From: Alphaproteobacteria bacterium
Lineage (GTDB): Bacteria; Pseudomonadota; Alphaproteobacteria; Caulobacterales; Caulobacteraceae
Reading direction: 5' to 3'
Assembly: GCA_025359785.1 (NCBI GenBank)
Contig: JANYET010000026.1
Coordinates: 124,001-188,000 of the forward strand
Length of the DNA: 64,000 nucleotides
Shown here: one piece after another, positions 28,472-37,179 of the stretch
Layout: each line of letters starts with the position of its first letter
How positions within the stretch are numbered: position 1 is the stretch's first letter
The notes under the pieces: model-generated
What the model was told of the DNA's origin: nothing
Seen by the model: only the letters and a program-made list of their open reading frames with translations
Databases searched by the model: none
Made by a program: the position numbers and the translations under genes

Positions 28472-30262
28472 CTATTCCGCGGCCATGGCGACCGGCGCGC
28501 TCCGGGCGCCGCGCAGCAGGCGGCCCGGCAGGGCGTCGGTGGGCTCGCCGTCACGATAGGTGACCTGGCCGGCGACGATGGTGGCGGTATAGCCCGACGC
28601 CCGCTGGACCAAGCGACGCCCTCCCGCCGGCAGGTCATAGGCGACGCCGGGAGCCTTCAGGGTCAGCCGATCGTAGTCGATGACGTTGAGGTCGGCGCGA
28701 TATCCCGGCGCGATCAGGCCACGGTCGAACAGGCCGACCGTCTCGGCGGTGTCGCGGCACTGGGCCTTGATCATATATTCCAGCGGCAGCTTCGGCCCCC
28801 GCGTGCGGTCCCGCGTCCAGTGGACCAGATTGGTGGTCGGGAAACTCCCGTCGCAGATCATGCCGACATGCGCCCCGCCGTCGGAGAGCCCGGGAACAAC
28901 GCAGTCGTGCTGCAGCATCTGGTAGGCCGGATCGAGGCTGTTCTGGGCATAGTTCAGCAGCGGCAGATAGAGCATGCCGCGCCCACCGCCGCCGTCTTCG
29001 GTGTCTGGTCCGCCGTCCAGCATGTGATCCAGCGCGATCTCGCGGGGATCGAGCCCGCGCGCCGCGGCGATGGCCGCGATGGAGGTCTCCGTCGTGGGCT
29101 CATAGTCCGGGCTCTCAAGCCCCATCGGATAGATCTTCTCCCAGGCCCGCGCAGGCGACAGGCCGGGCGCACGGCCGCTGTCCGGCTCTTCCGCCAACAG
29201 CCGGGCGCGGAAGGCCGGGTCGCGCAGGCGCGCGATGCGCTCGGCGAACGGCAGGTCCTTGATCTCGCGGTAGGCCGGATAGGTGCTGAACGGGTTGGCG
29301 GTCAGTTCGAAGCCGAACAGCACGCCGACCGGCCGGGTCGCGACCTGCGCCCGCATGGTCAGGCCCGCCGCCTTGGCCGCGGTCATCCGCTGCAACATGT
29401 AGCGCCACTGTTCCGGATCGCGCGGGCTCTGCAGCAGAGAAAACGAGAGCGGACGGCCGGACTTGGCGACGATCCGCTGCAACATGTCGAACTCGGCTTC
29501 CGGATCGTTGAAGTCGGAGACCACCTGCAAGACGCCCTGGCCGGCGCCGTTGTTGGCGGCGGCCATGCCCATGGCGATGCCGGTCAGCTCGTCCTCGCCC
29601 GCGCTCAGCGTGGCGATCGGCGAGCCGTCGGAGGATCGGTGGTTGAGCGTGCGCGAGGTGCCGAAGCCGATGGCCCCGGCCTCCATGGCCCGCTTGGCGA
29701 TGGCGGCCATGGCGTGGATGTCGGCCTGCGTGGCGGGCTCGCGATTGACCCCGCGCTCACCCATCACAAAGACCCTCAGCGCGGCGTGCGGCAGCTGGCT
29801 CGCCACGTCGATGTCGAAGCGGCGGCTGGCCAGGGCGTCCAGGTACTCAGGATAGCTCTCCCAGTTCCACGGCAGACCTTCGGACAGCACCGGGAAGGGA
29901 ATGTCCTCGACGCCTTCCATCAGCTGGATCAGCCGGTCGTGGTCGGCGGCCTTGCAGGGTGCGAAGCCCACGCCGCAGTTGCCCATGACCACGGTGGTCA
30001 CCCCGTGCCACGACGAGGGCTGCAGCCGTTCGTCCCAGGTGGCCTGGCCGTCATAGTGGGTGTGGATATCGACAAAGCCCGGCGTCACGATCTGGCCGCG
30101 CGCGTCGATCTCCTGCGACCCGGCGCCGGCGATCCGGCCGCCCTTGGCGCTGATGGCGGCGATCGCGCCATTCCGCACCGCCACGTCGGCCTCGAAGGGC
30201 GCCGCGCCCGTGCCGTCGACGACGACACCGCCTCGGATCACCAGGTCGTAAGCCTTTTCCAT
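28472..30262 (-). CDS. N-acyl-D-amino-acid deacylase-family amidohydrolase
   Basis: 596 aa from ATG 30262 with GGGAG upstream. Amidohydrolase superfamily: metal-binding HTH in [11 protein letters not shown] (about residue 65), the conserved cysteine segment [10 protein letters not shown] near 95, FGTSRTL, and the catalytic aspartate in [16 protein letters not shown]-terminal beta-sandwich ([16 protein letters not shown]) completes the fold. Length and motifs match the D-aminoacylase subgroup common in alphaproteobacteria. Likely cytoplasmic, first gene of a two-gene unit with the TauD-type dioxygenase. Confidence 0.88.
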   Translation of the reverse strand: MEKAYDLVIRGGVVVDGTGAAPFEADVAVRNGAIAAISAKGGRIAGAGSQEIDARGQIVTPGFVDIHTHYDGQATWDERLQPSSWHGVTTVVMGNCGVGFAPCKAADHDRLIQLMEGVEDIPFPVLSEGLPWNWESYPEYLDALASRRFDIDVASQLPHAALRVFVMGERGVNREPATQADIHAMAAIAKRAMEAGAIGFGTSRTLNHRSSDGSPIATLSAGEDELTGIAMGMAAANNGAGQGVLQVVSDFNDPEAEFDMLQRIVAKSGRPLSFSLLQSPRDPEQWRYMLQRMTAAKAAGLTMRAQVATRPVGVLFGFELTANPFSTYPAYREIKDLPFAERIARLRDPAFRARLLAEEPDSGRAPGLSPARAWEKIYPMGLESPDYEPTTETSIAAIAAARGLDPREIALDHMLDGGPDTEDGGGGRGMLYLPLLNYAQNSLDPAYQMLQHDCVVPGLSDGGAHVGMICDGSFPTTNLVHWTRDRTRGPKLPLEYMIKAQCRDTAETVGLFDRGLIAPGYRADLNVIDYDRLTLKAPGVAYDLPAGGRRLVQRASGYTATIVAGQVTYRDGEPTDALPGRLLRGARSAPVAMAAE

Positions 30263-30410
30263 GGTCCGCTCCCTCAAGCCCGCGGTCTTCGTCAGGCCCG
30301 CAATCTTCCGCCCGCAGCCTTCGCTGTCTCTCGGCGCATTTTGCCGCCCAGGAGGGGCTCCCGGTCAAGCGGCTTCGGCGCCGCGCCCTTGAGTTGACCC
30401 ACCGAAAGCT

Positions 30411-30554
30411 CGTCATGGCCGGCCCCCGGCGCCGGCCGTCCAGATACGCCGACGCGCGCCATGGGAATTGCGGCGGCGCCGAGCCTCGTCTTGCACCGGC
30501 AGTGTCTCTGGGGTCCCGGCACGGCGTCGCTGCGCTCCTGGGCCGAGAATGACG
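30411..30554. repeat. diverged palindromic intergenic repeat (CGTCAT...ATGACG)
   Basis: Starts CGTCATGGCCGG and ends CCGAGAATGACG, with inner complementary GC-rich segments (CCCCGGCGCCGG and GGTCCCGGCACGG). It occupies most of 30263-30704, a 442-base stretch where I see no convincing gene. Confidence 0.55.
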
Positions 30555-30704
30555 GCCCAGCATTTACAGATATCTCGCGATCCAACTCAGTCGCGGAAGG
30601 CTCTGGCCGAGACGGTCACAAAGGATTCAGCACGTCTGTTCCGTGAGAATTAAGCGCCGTCCGCTAGATGGGGCGCTCGCGTGACGTTGGCTGAGGGGCC
30701 CATC

Positions 30705-30845
30705 ATGACGCTTAGGCTGACGCTGGCCGCCTTCGGGGCGGCCGCGATCGTGGCGGGCTTTTGCCTGCCCACGACGCACCATCGGGCCGGCCCGACGCCC
30801 GAGCCCAAGTCGCAGATCCAGCAGATCGAACTCGGACGCGGCTAA
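30705..30845 (+). CDS. 46-aa single-pass membrane peptide (small ORF)
   Basis: ATG 30705 preceded by GAGGGG at 7-base spacing. It encodes a hydrophobic segment LTLAAFGAAAIVAGFCL (about residues 5-21) followed by a Pro/His linker and a polar tail QIQQIELGRG, ending in TAA. The good ribosome-binding site and N-in topology support a real small membrane protein. It is isolated between two intergenic repeats, and no family is recognised. Confidence 0.5.
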   Translation: MTLRLTLAAFGAAAIVAGFCLPTTHHRAGPTPEPKSQIQQIELGRG

Positions 30846-30850
30846 GGGGA

Positions 30851-31021
30851 ATGCGGCCTCCTCCCCTTGCGGGCGGAGGTGGCCCGCGGAGCGGGTCGGA
30901 GGTGGGGTTTCTCAGACTCTCAGCTTCGCCCGAAGCTCCGTATCGCGCCGAGCAGGGCGTGCGACCCCAGCTCCGTCGGCCCTCCGCCGACACCTCCTCC
31001 CACAAGCGGAGGAGGACCCCA
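30851..31021. repeat. imperfect long inverted repeat (CCTCCTCC type)
   Basis: Arms at about 30851-30906 and 30966-31021 are imperfect reverse complements over about 55 bases, starting with GGCCTCCTCC and ending with GGAGGAGGACC, each with an internal GGAGGT..GGCGGAG pattern. The spacer contains TTCGCCCGAAGC. This is a different family from the CATCCCGG elements. Confidence 0.7.
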
Positions 31022-31057
31022 GATGCGCGCACCGGAAAGATCGACGTCTGATTGACC

Positions 31058-31498
31058 CTACGGCTTGCCCGCCACCGCGCTGGCCGGCTTGCCCGCGCAG
31101 CCGTTCAGCGGCGCGGCGGCCGGCAACAGCACCTCTGCCGTGAACGGATAGGTCGCCAGGCGCGCGGCGTCGGCGCAGGGGCTGGCGTAGAGATTGATCT
31201 TCATGGTCTGGCCGTTGGCCAGCGTCGCGCTCCAGGCGGCCGAGTGCGCGGTCAGCGTCGCGCCGGGCGCGGTGGCGACCACATCCGGCTGGTTCGGCCG
31301 CTGCAGCGTGAACTGCAGGCCGCGGATTTTCAGCCCCCAGGCGGGATCGGCGCCGCGCGCATCGATCGGCTGGCTGAAGTTGGCCGCCACGTCCGGCGCC
31401 GCCACCGGCGCGTTGGGGTTGGTGTCCGAGCCCCCGCAGGCCGACAGCGCGCCCGCGCCGACCAGCAGGACGGCCGAAACCACGATCAACCGGCGCAT
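31058..31498 (-). CDS. putative lipoprotein, unknown function
   Basis: 146 aa from ATG 31498 (AAAGGA upstream). Lipobox LSAC with C21. The mature protein is a small beta-rich domain (WGLKIRGLQFTLQRPN, VATAPGATLTAHSAAWSATL) with a probable disulfide between ASPCADAA and LNGCAGKP. The ending resembles small heme/META-like periplasmic lipoproteins, but I cannot name a family. Divergent from the DNA methyltransferase with 47 bases between starts. Confidence 0.72.
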   Translation of the reverse strand: MRRLIVVSAVLLVGAGALSACGGSDTNPNAPVAAPDVAANFSQPIDARGADPAWGLKIRGLQFTLQRPNQPDVVATAPGATLTAHSAAWSATLANGQTMKINLYASPCADAARLATYPFTAEVLLPAAAPLNGCAGKPASAVAGKP

Positions 31499-31545
31499 GC
31501 ATGCATCCTTTGGGATTGGGCGGCGCACGATAGACTGAAACCGCG

Positions 31546-32694
31546 ATGAGTCGGGCGCCCTTCTCCTTCTATGAGTTCTTCGCCGGCGGCGGCATGGCGC
31601 GGCTGGGTCTGGGCGCGGCCTGGGACTGCACGTTCGCCAACGACTTCGACGCCGTGAAGGCTGCCGCCTATCGGGCGAATTTTCCGCAACAGCCGGGCGC
31701 CGCCGCCGAGCATTTCCACGAAGGCGACGTCTGGAAGCTCAATACTGGCGATCTGCCGGGCCGGGCCGACCTCGCCTGGGCGTCGAGCCCCTGCCAGGAT
31801 TTCAGCCTGGCCGGCGCGCGGGCCGGGCTGGCGGGCGGGCGATCCTCGGCCTTCTTCGGCTTCTGGCGGCTGATCGAGGGCCTGGCGGCGGAGGGGCGCG
31901 CGCCCCGCGCCATCGTCATCGAAAACGTCAGCGGCCTGTTGACCTCTCACGGCGGGCGGGATTTCGCGGCGCTGGGCGCGGCGCTGGCCGCCCAGGGCTA
32001 CAGCTTCGGCGCCCTGGAAATCGACGCCGCGGGGTTTCTGCCGCAGTCGCGGCCGAGGGTCTTCGTGATTGGCACGCGTGAGCCCGCGCCGGCCGACCTT
32101 ATCGGGACCAGCCCGTTCCACACCCGCGCGGTGAAGGCCGCCCACGCCGCGCTGCCGTCGGTGCTGGCGGAGCGCTGGATCTGGTGGCGGGCCGCCGCGC
32201 CGGCGCCGCGCAACACCGACCTCGCCGCCCTGCTGGAGCCGGACGCCGCCGTCGCCTGGCATTCGCCGGAACGGACGGCGCGGTGGCTCGACCTGATGGC
32301 GCCGCTGCATCGCGCGCGGCTGGCGGCGATCGGCGATCGGGCAGACCGCTCGGTGGGCGCCGTCTATCGCCGGATGCGCCTGGAAGACGGCCGCAAGGTG
32401 CAGCGCGCGGAAGTCCGCTTCGACGGCGTCGCCGGATGCCTGCGCACCCCGCGCGGTGGCTCCTCGCGCCAGGTGATCGTGGTGGTGGAGGCCGGTCAGG
32501 TGCGAACCCGACTGCTCACCGCCCGCGAGGCCGCGCGGCTGATGGGCCTGCCGGAGGGCTACCGCCTGCCAAAGGCCGCGACCTCGGCCCTGCACGTGAC
32601 CGGCGACGGCGTGGCCGTGCCGGTGGTCCGATGGCTGGGCCAGCAGATCCTGGAGCCGCTGCTCGCCGCCGCCGCGGCGATGGCCGCCGAATAG
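31546..32694 (+). CDS. DNA (cytosine-5-)-methyltransferase, orphan
   Basis: 382-aa C5 methyltransferase with ordered motifs: I FFAGGGMARLGL (11-22), IV catalytic C82 in SSPCQDFS, VI IENVSGL (E125), VIII QSRPRVFVIG (166-175), a target-recognition region (about 180-300), then X GDGVAVPVVRWLGQQIL near the C-terminus. No restriction enzyme or Vsr nuclease is adjacent, so it is either a solitary epigenetic methylase or a phage-derived gene. Codon usage resembles its neighbours. Recognition sequence cannot be read from the protein. Confidence 0.92.
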   Translation: MSRAPFSFYEFFAGGGMARLGLGAAWDCTFANDFDAVKAAAYRANFPQQPGAAAEHFHEGDVWKLNTGDLPGRADLAWASSPCQDFSLAGARAGLAGGRSSAFFGFWRLIEGLAAEGRAPRAIVIENVSGLLTSHGGRDFAALGAALAAQGYSFGALEIDAAGFLPQSRPRVFVIGTREPAPADLIGTSPFHTRAVKAAHAALPSVLAERWIWWRAAAPAPRNTDLAALLEPDAAVAWHSPERTARWLDLMAPLHRARLAAIGDRADRSVGAVYRRMRLEDGRKVQRAEVRFDGVAGCLRTPRGGSSRQVIVVVEAGQVRTRLLTAREAARLMGLPEGYRLPKAATSALHVTGDGVAVPVVRWLGQQILEPLLAAAAAMAAE

Positions 32695-32771
32695 CGGCCC
32701 CTTCCAATCCTTCCCGGAAGTCTTAGGTTCGCGAAAGCTCCTGGCAGCCCTTCTCGCGAAAGACCGTTCCC

Positions 32772-33764
32772 ATGGCCGACGCCACCCCCGACAAGCTCTA
32801 CGACGCCGCCCGCTATCACCGCGCCGGACGGGGCAAGATTTTCGACTCGATCCTCGACACCATCGGCGACACCCCGCTGGTGCGCCTGCCGCGCCTGACC
32901 GCGGCGCTGAAGCCCAAGGGCGAGGTGGTCGCCAAGCTGGAGTTCTTCAACCCGATCTCCTCGGTCAAGGACCGCATCGGCGTGGCCATGGTGGAGTATC
33001 TGGAGGCCAAGGGCGTGCTGAAGCCCGGCGGCATGATCGTCGAGCCGACCAGCGGCAACACCGGCATCGCGCTGGCCTTCGTGGCCGCCGCCAAGGGCTA
33101 TCGTCTGACCCTGGTCATGCCGGAAAGCATGTCCATGGAGCGGCGCAAGATGTTGCTGATCCTGGGTGCGAAACTGGAACTCACGCCCGCCGAGCGCGGC
33201 ATGGCCGGGGCCGTGGCCCGGGCCCGCGAGATCGTCGAGGCGACACCCGGCGCGGTGATGCCCCAGCAGTTCGACAATGTCGCCAACCCGCTGATCCACC
33301 GGGTCTCGACGGCGCAGGAGATCTGGAACGACACCGAGGGCCGCGTTGACGCCGTCATCTCCGGTGTGGGGACCGGCGGCACCATCACCGGCATCGGCCA
33401 GGTGCTGAAGGCCCGCAAGCCCTCGGTCCGGATGATCGCGGTCGAGCCAGAGGGCTCGCCGATCCTGTCGGGCGGCGCGCCGGGGCCGCACAAGATCCAG
33501 GGCATCGGCGCGGGCTTCGTCCCCTCGATCCTCGACCGCCAGATCATCGACGAGGTGGTGCAGGTCTCCAACGACGACAGCTTCGCCATGGCTAGGCGCG
33601 TGGCCGCCGAGGAAGGCATCCCGGTCGGCATCTCGTCGGGCGCGGCGCTGACCGCCGCCTTCGACGTCGCCGGTCGCGACGACATGGCCGGCAAGCTGAT
33701 CGTCGCGATCATCCCGAGCTTCGCCGAGCGCTACGTCTCCACCGCGTTGTTCGAAGGGCTCTGA
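32772..33764 (+). CDS. cysK: cysteine synthase A (O-acetylserine sulfhydrylase)
   Basis: 330-aa PLP enzyme forming L-cysteine from O-acetylserine and sulfide. Schiff-base lysine K66 in NPISSVKDRIG, substrate loop PTSGNTGIALAF, phosphate-binding GVGTGGTITG, and C-terminal GISSGAALTAA. Cytoplasmic. ATG 32772. The 77-base leader contains TCGCGAAAG twice (32729-32737, 32754-32762), which might be regulatory. Convergent with the zinc protease gene. Confidence 0.94.
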   Translation: MADATPDKLYDAARYHRAGRGKIFDSILDTIGDTPLVRLPRLTAALKPKGEVVAKLEFFNPISSVKDRIGVAMVEYLEAKGVLKPGGMIVEPTSGNTGIALAFVAAAKGYRLTLVMPESMSMERRKMLLILGAKLELTPAERGMAGAVARAREIVEATPGAVMPQQFDNVANPLIHRVSTAQEIWNDTEGRVDAVISGVGTGGTITGIGQVLKARKPSVRMIAVEPEGSPILSGGAPGPHKIQGIGAGFVPSILDRQIIDEVVQVSNDDSFAMARRVAAEEGIPVGISSGAALTAAFDVAGRDDMAGKLIVAIIPSFAERYVSTALFEGL

Positions 33765-33774
33765 CCGGAACCGG

Positions 33775-34185
33775 TCATCCCACGCTCGCCTCGATCCGGT
33801 CGATGTCGGCGTCGGACAGGCCCATGTGGTGGCCGATCTCGTGGACCAGGACGTGGGTGACCAGCTCCTCCAGCGTGATCTCGCCGTGCTCGCACCATTC
33901 GTCGAGGATCGGGCGGCGGTAGAGGAAGATCATCGAGGGGCCCGGCGCGGGTCCGCCCGCGTCGCGGTGGCCGATGTCGACGCCCTGATAGAGCCCGGTC
34001 AGGCCGAACGGGTCCTCGATCCCGAGTTCGTCCAGCACCTCGTCGGACGGGAAATCGTCGACCCGGAAGACCACGTCGCCGGCCAGCTTGCGGAACCCCG
34101 CCGGCAGGGCCTGGAACGCCGCCGCGGCCAGCGCCGCCAGGTCGTCGAGCGATGGCGCCTTGCCGAACGATACGGTCTCACTCAT
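33775..34185 (-). CDS. minimal zincin-type metallopeptidase
   Basis: 136-aa compact protein of the single-domain metallopeptidase family (Pfam 'zincin-like metallopeptidase' group). Extended zinc motif HEIGHHMGLSD at residues 115-125 (HExxHxxGxxD). Also conserved: FRVDDFPSDEVLDELG and the strand MIFLYRRPILDEW. No signal peptide, so cytoplasmic. Its start overlaps the preceding gene by 8 bases, implying coupled translation. Confidence 0.9.
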   Translation of the reverse strand: MSETVSFGKAPSLDDLAALAAAAFQALPAGFRKLAGDVVFRVDDFPSDEVLDELGIEDPFGLTGLYQGVDIGHRDAGGPAPGPSMIFLYRRPILDEWCEHGEITLEELVTHVLVHEIGHHMGLSDADIDRIEASVG

Positions 34186-34726
34186 CGGGCATGACGATAT
34201 GCGGCGCGTCCGGCGGGCGGACCTCGAACAGGCCGATGTCCAGCGCCTGCTGCGGCGCGATGGGGCGCAGCGGCTGGCGGGCCATGGCGCGCAGGGTCTC
34301 GCTGTCCGGCGCCTCGCTGTCGAGAGTCGGGCGCGCGCGCCGCGCCTTGCGGGCCTGCGGCGTTTCCAGCGGCCGCGCGGCGGTGGCGATGCGCCAGTAG
34401 GAGACCATCAGCCGCCAGGCGGTTCGCGGCGGCGACGGCGGGACCGCGGGCCAGCGCCGGCCGCCTTCGAAGGTGGGCTGCACCCGGAGCGGCGCCTGGC
34501 CGGGCAGGATCTGTTCGGCGAGCCGCGCCCAGGCCTCGCCGACCGGTCCGGCATAGGCCTCCAGCGCCGCCTCGCGCGTCGCGAAGGCCGGTCCGGTGGG
34601 TTCGCTGGTGAAGATCACCGCCTGGTCGGCGACGCCCTGCGCCTCGCGCGCCCGCGCCGCCCGGCCCAGGGGGCCCGCCAGCGCCAGCTCGGCGTTCGCC
34701 GCCACGGGATAGAGGATTGCCGTCAT
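34178..34726 (-). CDS. conserved hypothetical protein upstream of the zinc protease
   Basis: 182 aa from ATG 34726. The N-terminal half looks globular (AILYPVAANAELALAGPLGRAARAREAQG... TREAALEAYAGPVGEAWARL). The C-terminal part is basic and disordered-looking, with a terminal QPLRPIAPQQALDIGLFEVRPP. No family recognised. It overlaps the protease start by 8 bases, so the two products may work as a pair. Divergent from divL, 116 bases apart. Confidence 0.7.
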   Translation of the reverse strand: MTAILYPVAANAELALAGPLGRAARAREAQGVADQAVIFTSEPTGPAFATREAALEAYAGPVGEAWARLAEQILPGQAPLRVQPTFEGGRRWPAVPPSPPRTAWRLMVSYWRIATAARPLETPQARKARRARPTLDSEAPDSETLRAMARQPLRPIAPQQALDIGLFEVRPPDAPHIVMPDE

Positions 34727-34842
34727 CGTTCCGATCATGCCGGGTTTCAGGTTAGCATTTCAAACGCGGCGCGGATGCGGCGAGGTCCGCCGCGGCTTAC
34801 TGTGCCAGTCAGGTGATTCGCCGGAGCGGGACCGAAGCCGGG

Positions 34843-37176
34843 ATGACCTCCCACCAACTGATCCTTGCAGCGGCGGCGGGCGCGGTCAGCCTGGCGATCT
34901 GCGCGGTGCTCTGGGCGCTGGCCCAGCGACGCCAGGCGCAGGACCGCGTGGACGCCTATGCCACCCGCCTGGTGCTCATCGAGGCCCGCGCCGACGCCGC
35001 CCAGGCCTCGGCCGAGGCCTTCGATTCCGCGCTGCTGGCGGTGGAGGACGGCCGCGCCCTGCTGGCCTCGGGCGAGGAAGCCCTGGCGGCCTGCGCCGCG
35101 GCCCTGGGCCTGTCCGAACCCGACCCGCAGGGTGTCGTCAACGCCCTGATGCGCGCCGATCCCGATCACGCACGGCGCCTGCGCGCGCTGTTCGAGCGTG
35201 GCGAGGCCTGCGCCTTCGAGGTGCAGGGCCCGGCTGGGGCTGGCGGCCTGGTGGCCGTGGAGGGCCGCGCGGCCGGCGCGCTGGCCTGGCTCAGGCTCTC
35301 GGCGGCGGTGGGCGAGGAGGCGGGCCTGCCCACGGCGCCGCGCTTCGCCGCCCTGCTCAACGCGCGCGCCACGCCGGCCTGGATCGCCGCGGCGGACGGC
35401 TCGCCCGTCTGGGTCAACGCCGCCTGGCTGAAGGCGGTCGATGCGGCGAGCCTGGACGAGGCCGCCACGCGCGGCGTCGCCTTCGACCGGTCCGCCGACG
35501 CCCTGGCCAGCGAGGCCGCCAACCTCGGACAGCGGCGCGAGGCTCTCCTGTGGGCCACCGTCGCCGGCAAGCGCCGCGCCTTCCACATCACCGCCCAGCC
35601 GCTGGACGGCGGCGGCGTCGGCGTCTGGACCGACGACGTCAGCGAACAGGAGAGCCTGCGCGAGCTGCTGCAACGCAATGTCGCGGCCCATGACGAGACG
35701 CTCAACCACATCGCCGAGGCCGTCGCGGTCTTCGACAAGTCCAAGAAGCTGATGTTCCACAACACCGCCTTCGCCGACCTCTGGGGCCTGGAACCAGCCT
35801 GGCTGGCCGAACAGCCCAGCCACTCCGAGGTGCTGGACCGCCTGCGCCAGCGGCGGCGGCTGCCGGAGACGGCGGACTACGGCAAGTGGAAGGCCGCCGA
35901 GCTCGACCGCTACGAACAGTTGGCCGGCGGGCCGGACGAGATGTGGAGCCTGCCGGACGGGCGCACCCTGAAGGTGGTCCGCCAGCCGCACCCGATGGGC
36001 GGCATCCTGCTGCTCTATTCCGACATCACCGACGAGCTGAAGCTGACCAGTCAGTACAACGCCTTGATCCAGGTGCAGCAGGCGACGCTCGACAAGCTCT
36101 CCGACGCCGTCACCGTGTTCGGCTCCGACGGCCGCCTGCGGCTGCACAACGAGAGCTTCGCGCGGTTCTGGAACGTCACGCCGGAACGGGTGGAGGCGGC
36201 CGGCGACTTCGAGGGCGTCGTCGAGCTCTGCATCCCCAAGCTGCACGACAAGACCTTCTGGGCCGAGCTGAAGGGCCGCGTCGCCGATCCCGACCCGCAG
36301 GCCAGGGCCCCCACGACCGGCGAGGTGAAAACCTCCGACAGCCGCATCGTGGTCTATCAGTCCCGGCCCCTGCCGGACGGCGCGACCCTGATCGCGTTCA
36401 CCGACGTCACCGACGCGCGCAAGCTCGAGGGCGCGCTGGCCGCCAAGGAACAGGCCCTGGCCGACGCCGAGCGGCTGAAGCGGGATTTCGTCGGCAACGT
36501 CTCCTACGAACTGCGCACCCCGCTGACCACGATCATCGGCTATTCGGAACTGCTGGAGCGCTCCGGCGAGGCGCTGTCGGAGCGTGGCCGGTCCCATGCC
36601 GCGGCCGTCAAGTCCGCCGCCACCCAGCTGGCCCGGTCGATCGACGACGTGCTCGACATGGCCCAGATCGACGCCGACGAGATGGCGCTCGACCTGGAGG
36701 ACGTGCGCGTCGCCGACCTGCTCGCCGCCCAGGCCGAGCGTTGGGCCGAGGTCGCCCAGGCGGCCAATGTCGCGCTGGTGGTCGAGGTCGCCCCGGACAT
36801 CGGCCTGATCCGCGGCGACGCCCGCCGGCTGGGCCAGATCCTGGAACATCTGGTGGAAAACGCGCTCGGCCAGACGCCGGCCGACGGCGTGGTGACCATC
36901 GGGGCCAAGAAGGCGCTGGGAGAAATCCAGCTGCGGGTCTCCGACACCGGCCGGGGCATCCCGTTCCACGTCCAGGCGCATATCTTCGACCGCTTCATCG
37001 GCCGCGAGCGCGGCGGGCCGGGCCTCGGCCTGGCCCTGGTCAAGGCGCTGACCGAGCTGCACGGCGGCTGGGTGGCCCTGGAAAGCGAGCCCGGGGCCGG
37101 CGCTGCGTTCACCTGCCACCTGCCCGAGGAAGCGCAAGGCTCCGCCGCCCAGCCCGAGCTGGGGCTGCGGGGCTGA
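34843..37176 (+). CDS. divL: DivL, tyrosine-substituted sensor kinase-like cell-cycle regulator
   Basis: 777 aa. One N-terminal membrane span (LILAAAAGAVSLAICAVLWAL, about 6-26), then a long PAS-rich region (about 100-520: TLNHIAEAVAVFDKSKKLMFHN; TLDKLSDAVTVFGSDGRLRLHN), a DHp helix and a HATPase domain (N box EHLVENALGQ, G1 DTGRGIP, G2 GGPGLGLALVKALTE). The H-box reads VSYELRTPL: the phospho-acceptor histidine is Y555 (36505-36507), the hallmark of Caulobacter DivL (Tyr550). In Caulobacter, DivL senses DivK~P and controls CckA and so CtrA. ATG 34843 was chosen because MTSHQLILAAA matches the DivL N-terminus as I recall it. Confidence 0.93.
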   Translation: MTSHQLILAAAAGAVSLAICAVLWALAQRRQAQDRVDAYATRLVLIEARADAAQASAEAFDSALLAVEDGRALLASGEEALAACAAALGLSEPDPQGVVNALMRADPDHARRLRALFERGEACAFEVQGPAGAGGLVAVEGRAAGALAWLRLSAAVGEEAGLPTAPRFAALLNARATPAWIAAADGSPVWVNAAWLKAVDAASLDEAATRGVAFDRSADALASEAANLGQRREALLWATVAGKRRAFHITAQPLDGGGVGVWTDDVSEQESLRELLQRNVAAHDETLNHIAEAVAVFDKSKKLMFHNTAFADLWGLEPAWLAEQPSHSEVLDRLRQRRRLPETADYGKWKAAELDRYEQLAGGPDEMWSLPDGRTLKVVRQPHPMGGILLLYSDITDELKLTSQYNALIQVQQATLDKLSDAVTVFGSDGRLRLHNESFARFWNVTPERVEAAGDFEGVVELCIPKLHDKTFWAELKGRVADPDPQARAPTTGEVKTSDSRIVVYQSRPLPDGATLIAFTDVTDARKLEGALAAKEQALADAERLKRDFVGNVSYELRTPLTTIIGYSELLERSGEALSERGRSHAAAVKSAATQLARSIDDVLDMAQIDADEMALDLEDVRVADLLAAQAERWAEVAQAANVALVVEVAPDIGLIRGDARRLGQILEHLVENALGQTPADGVVTIGAKKALGEIQLRVSDTGRGIPFHVQAHIFDRFIGRERGGPGLGLALVKALTELHGGWVALESEPGAGAAFTCHLPEEAQGSAAQPELGLRG

Positions 37177-37179
37177 GCC

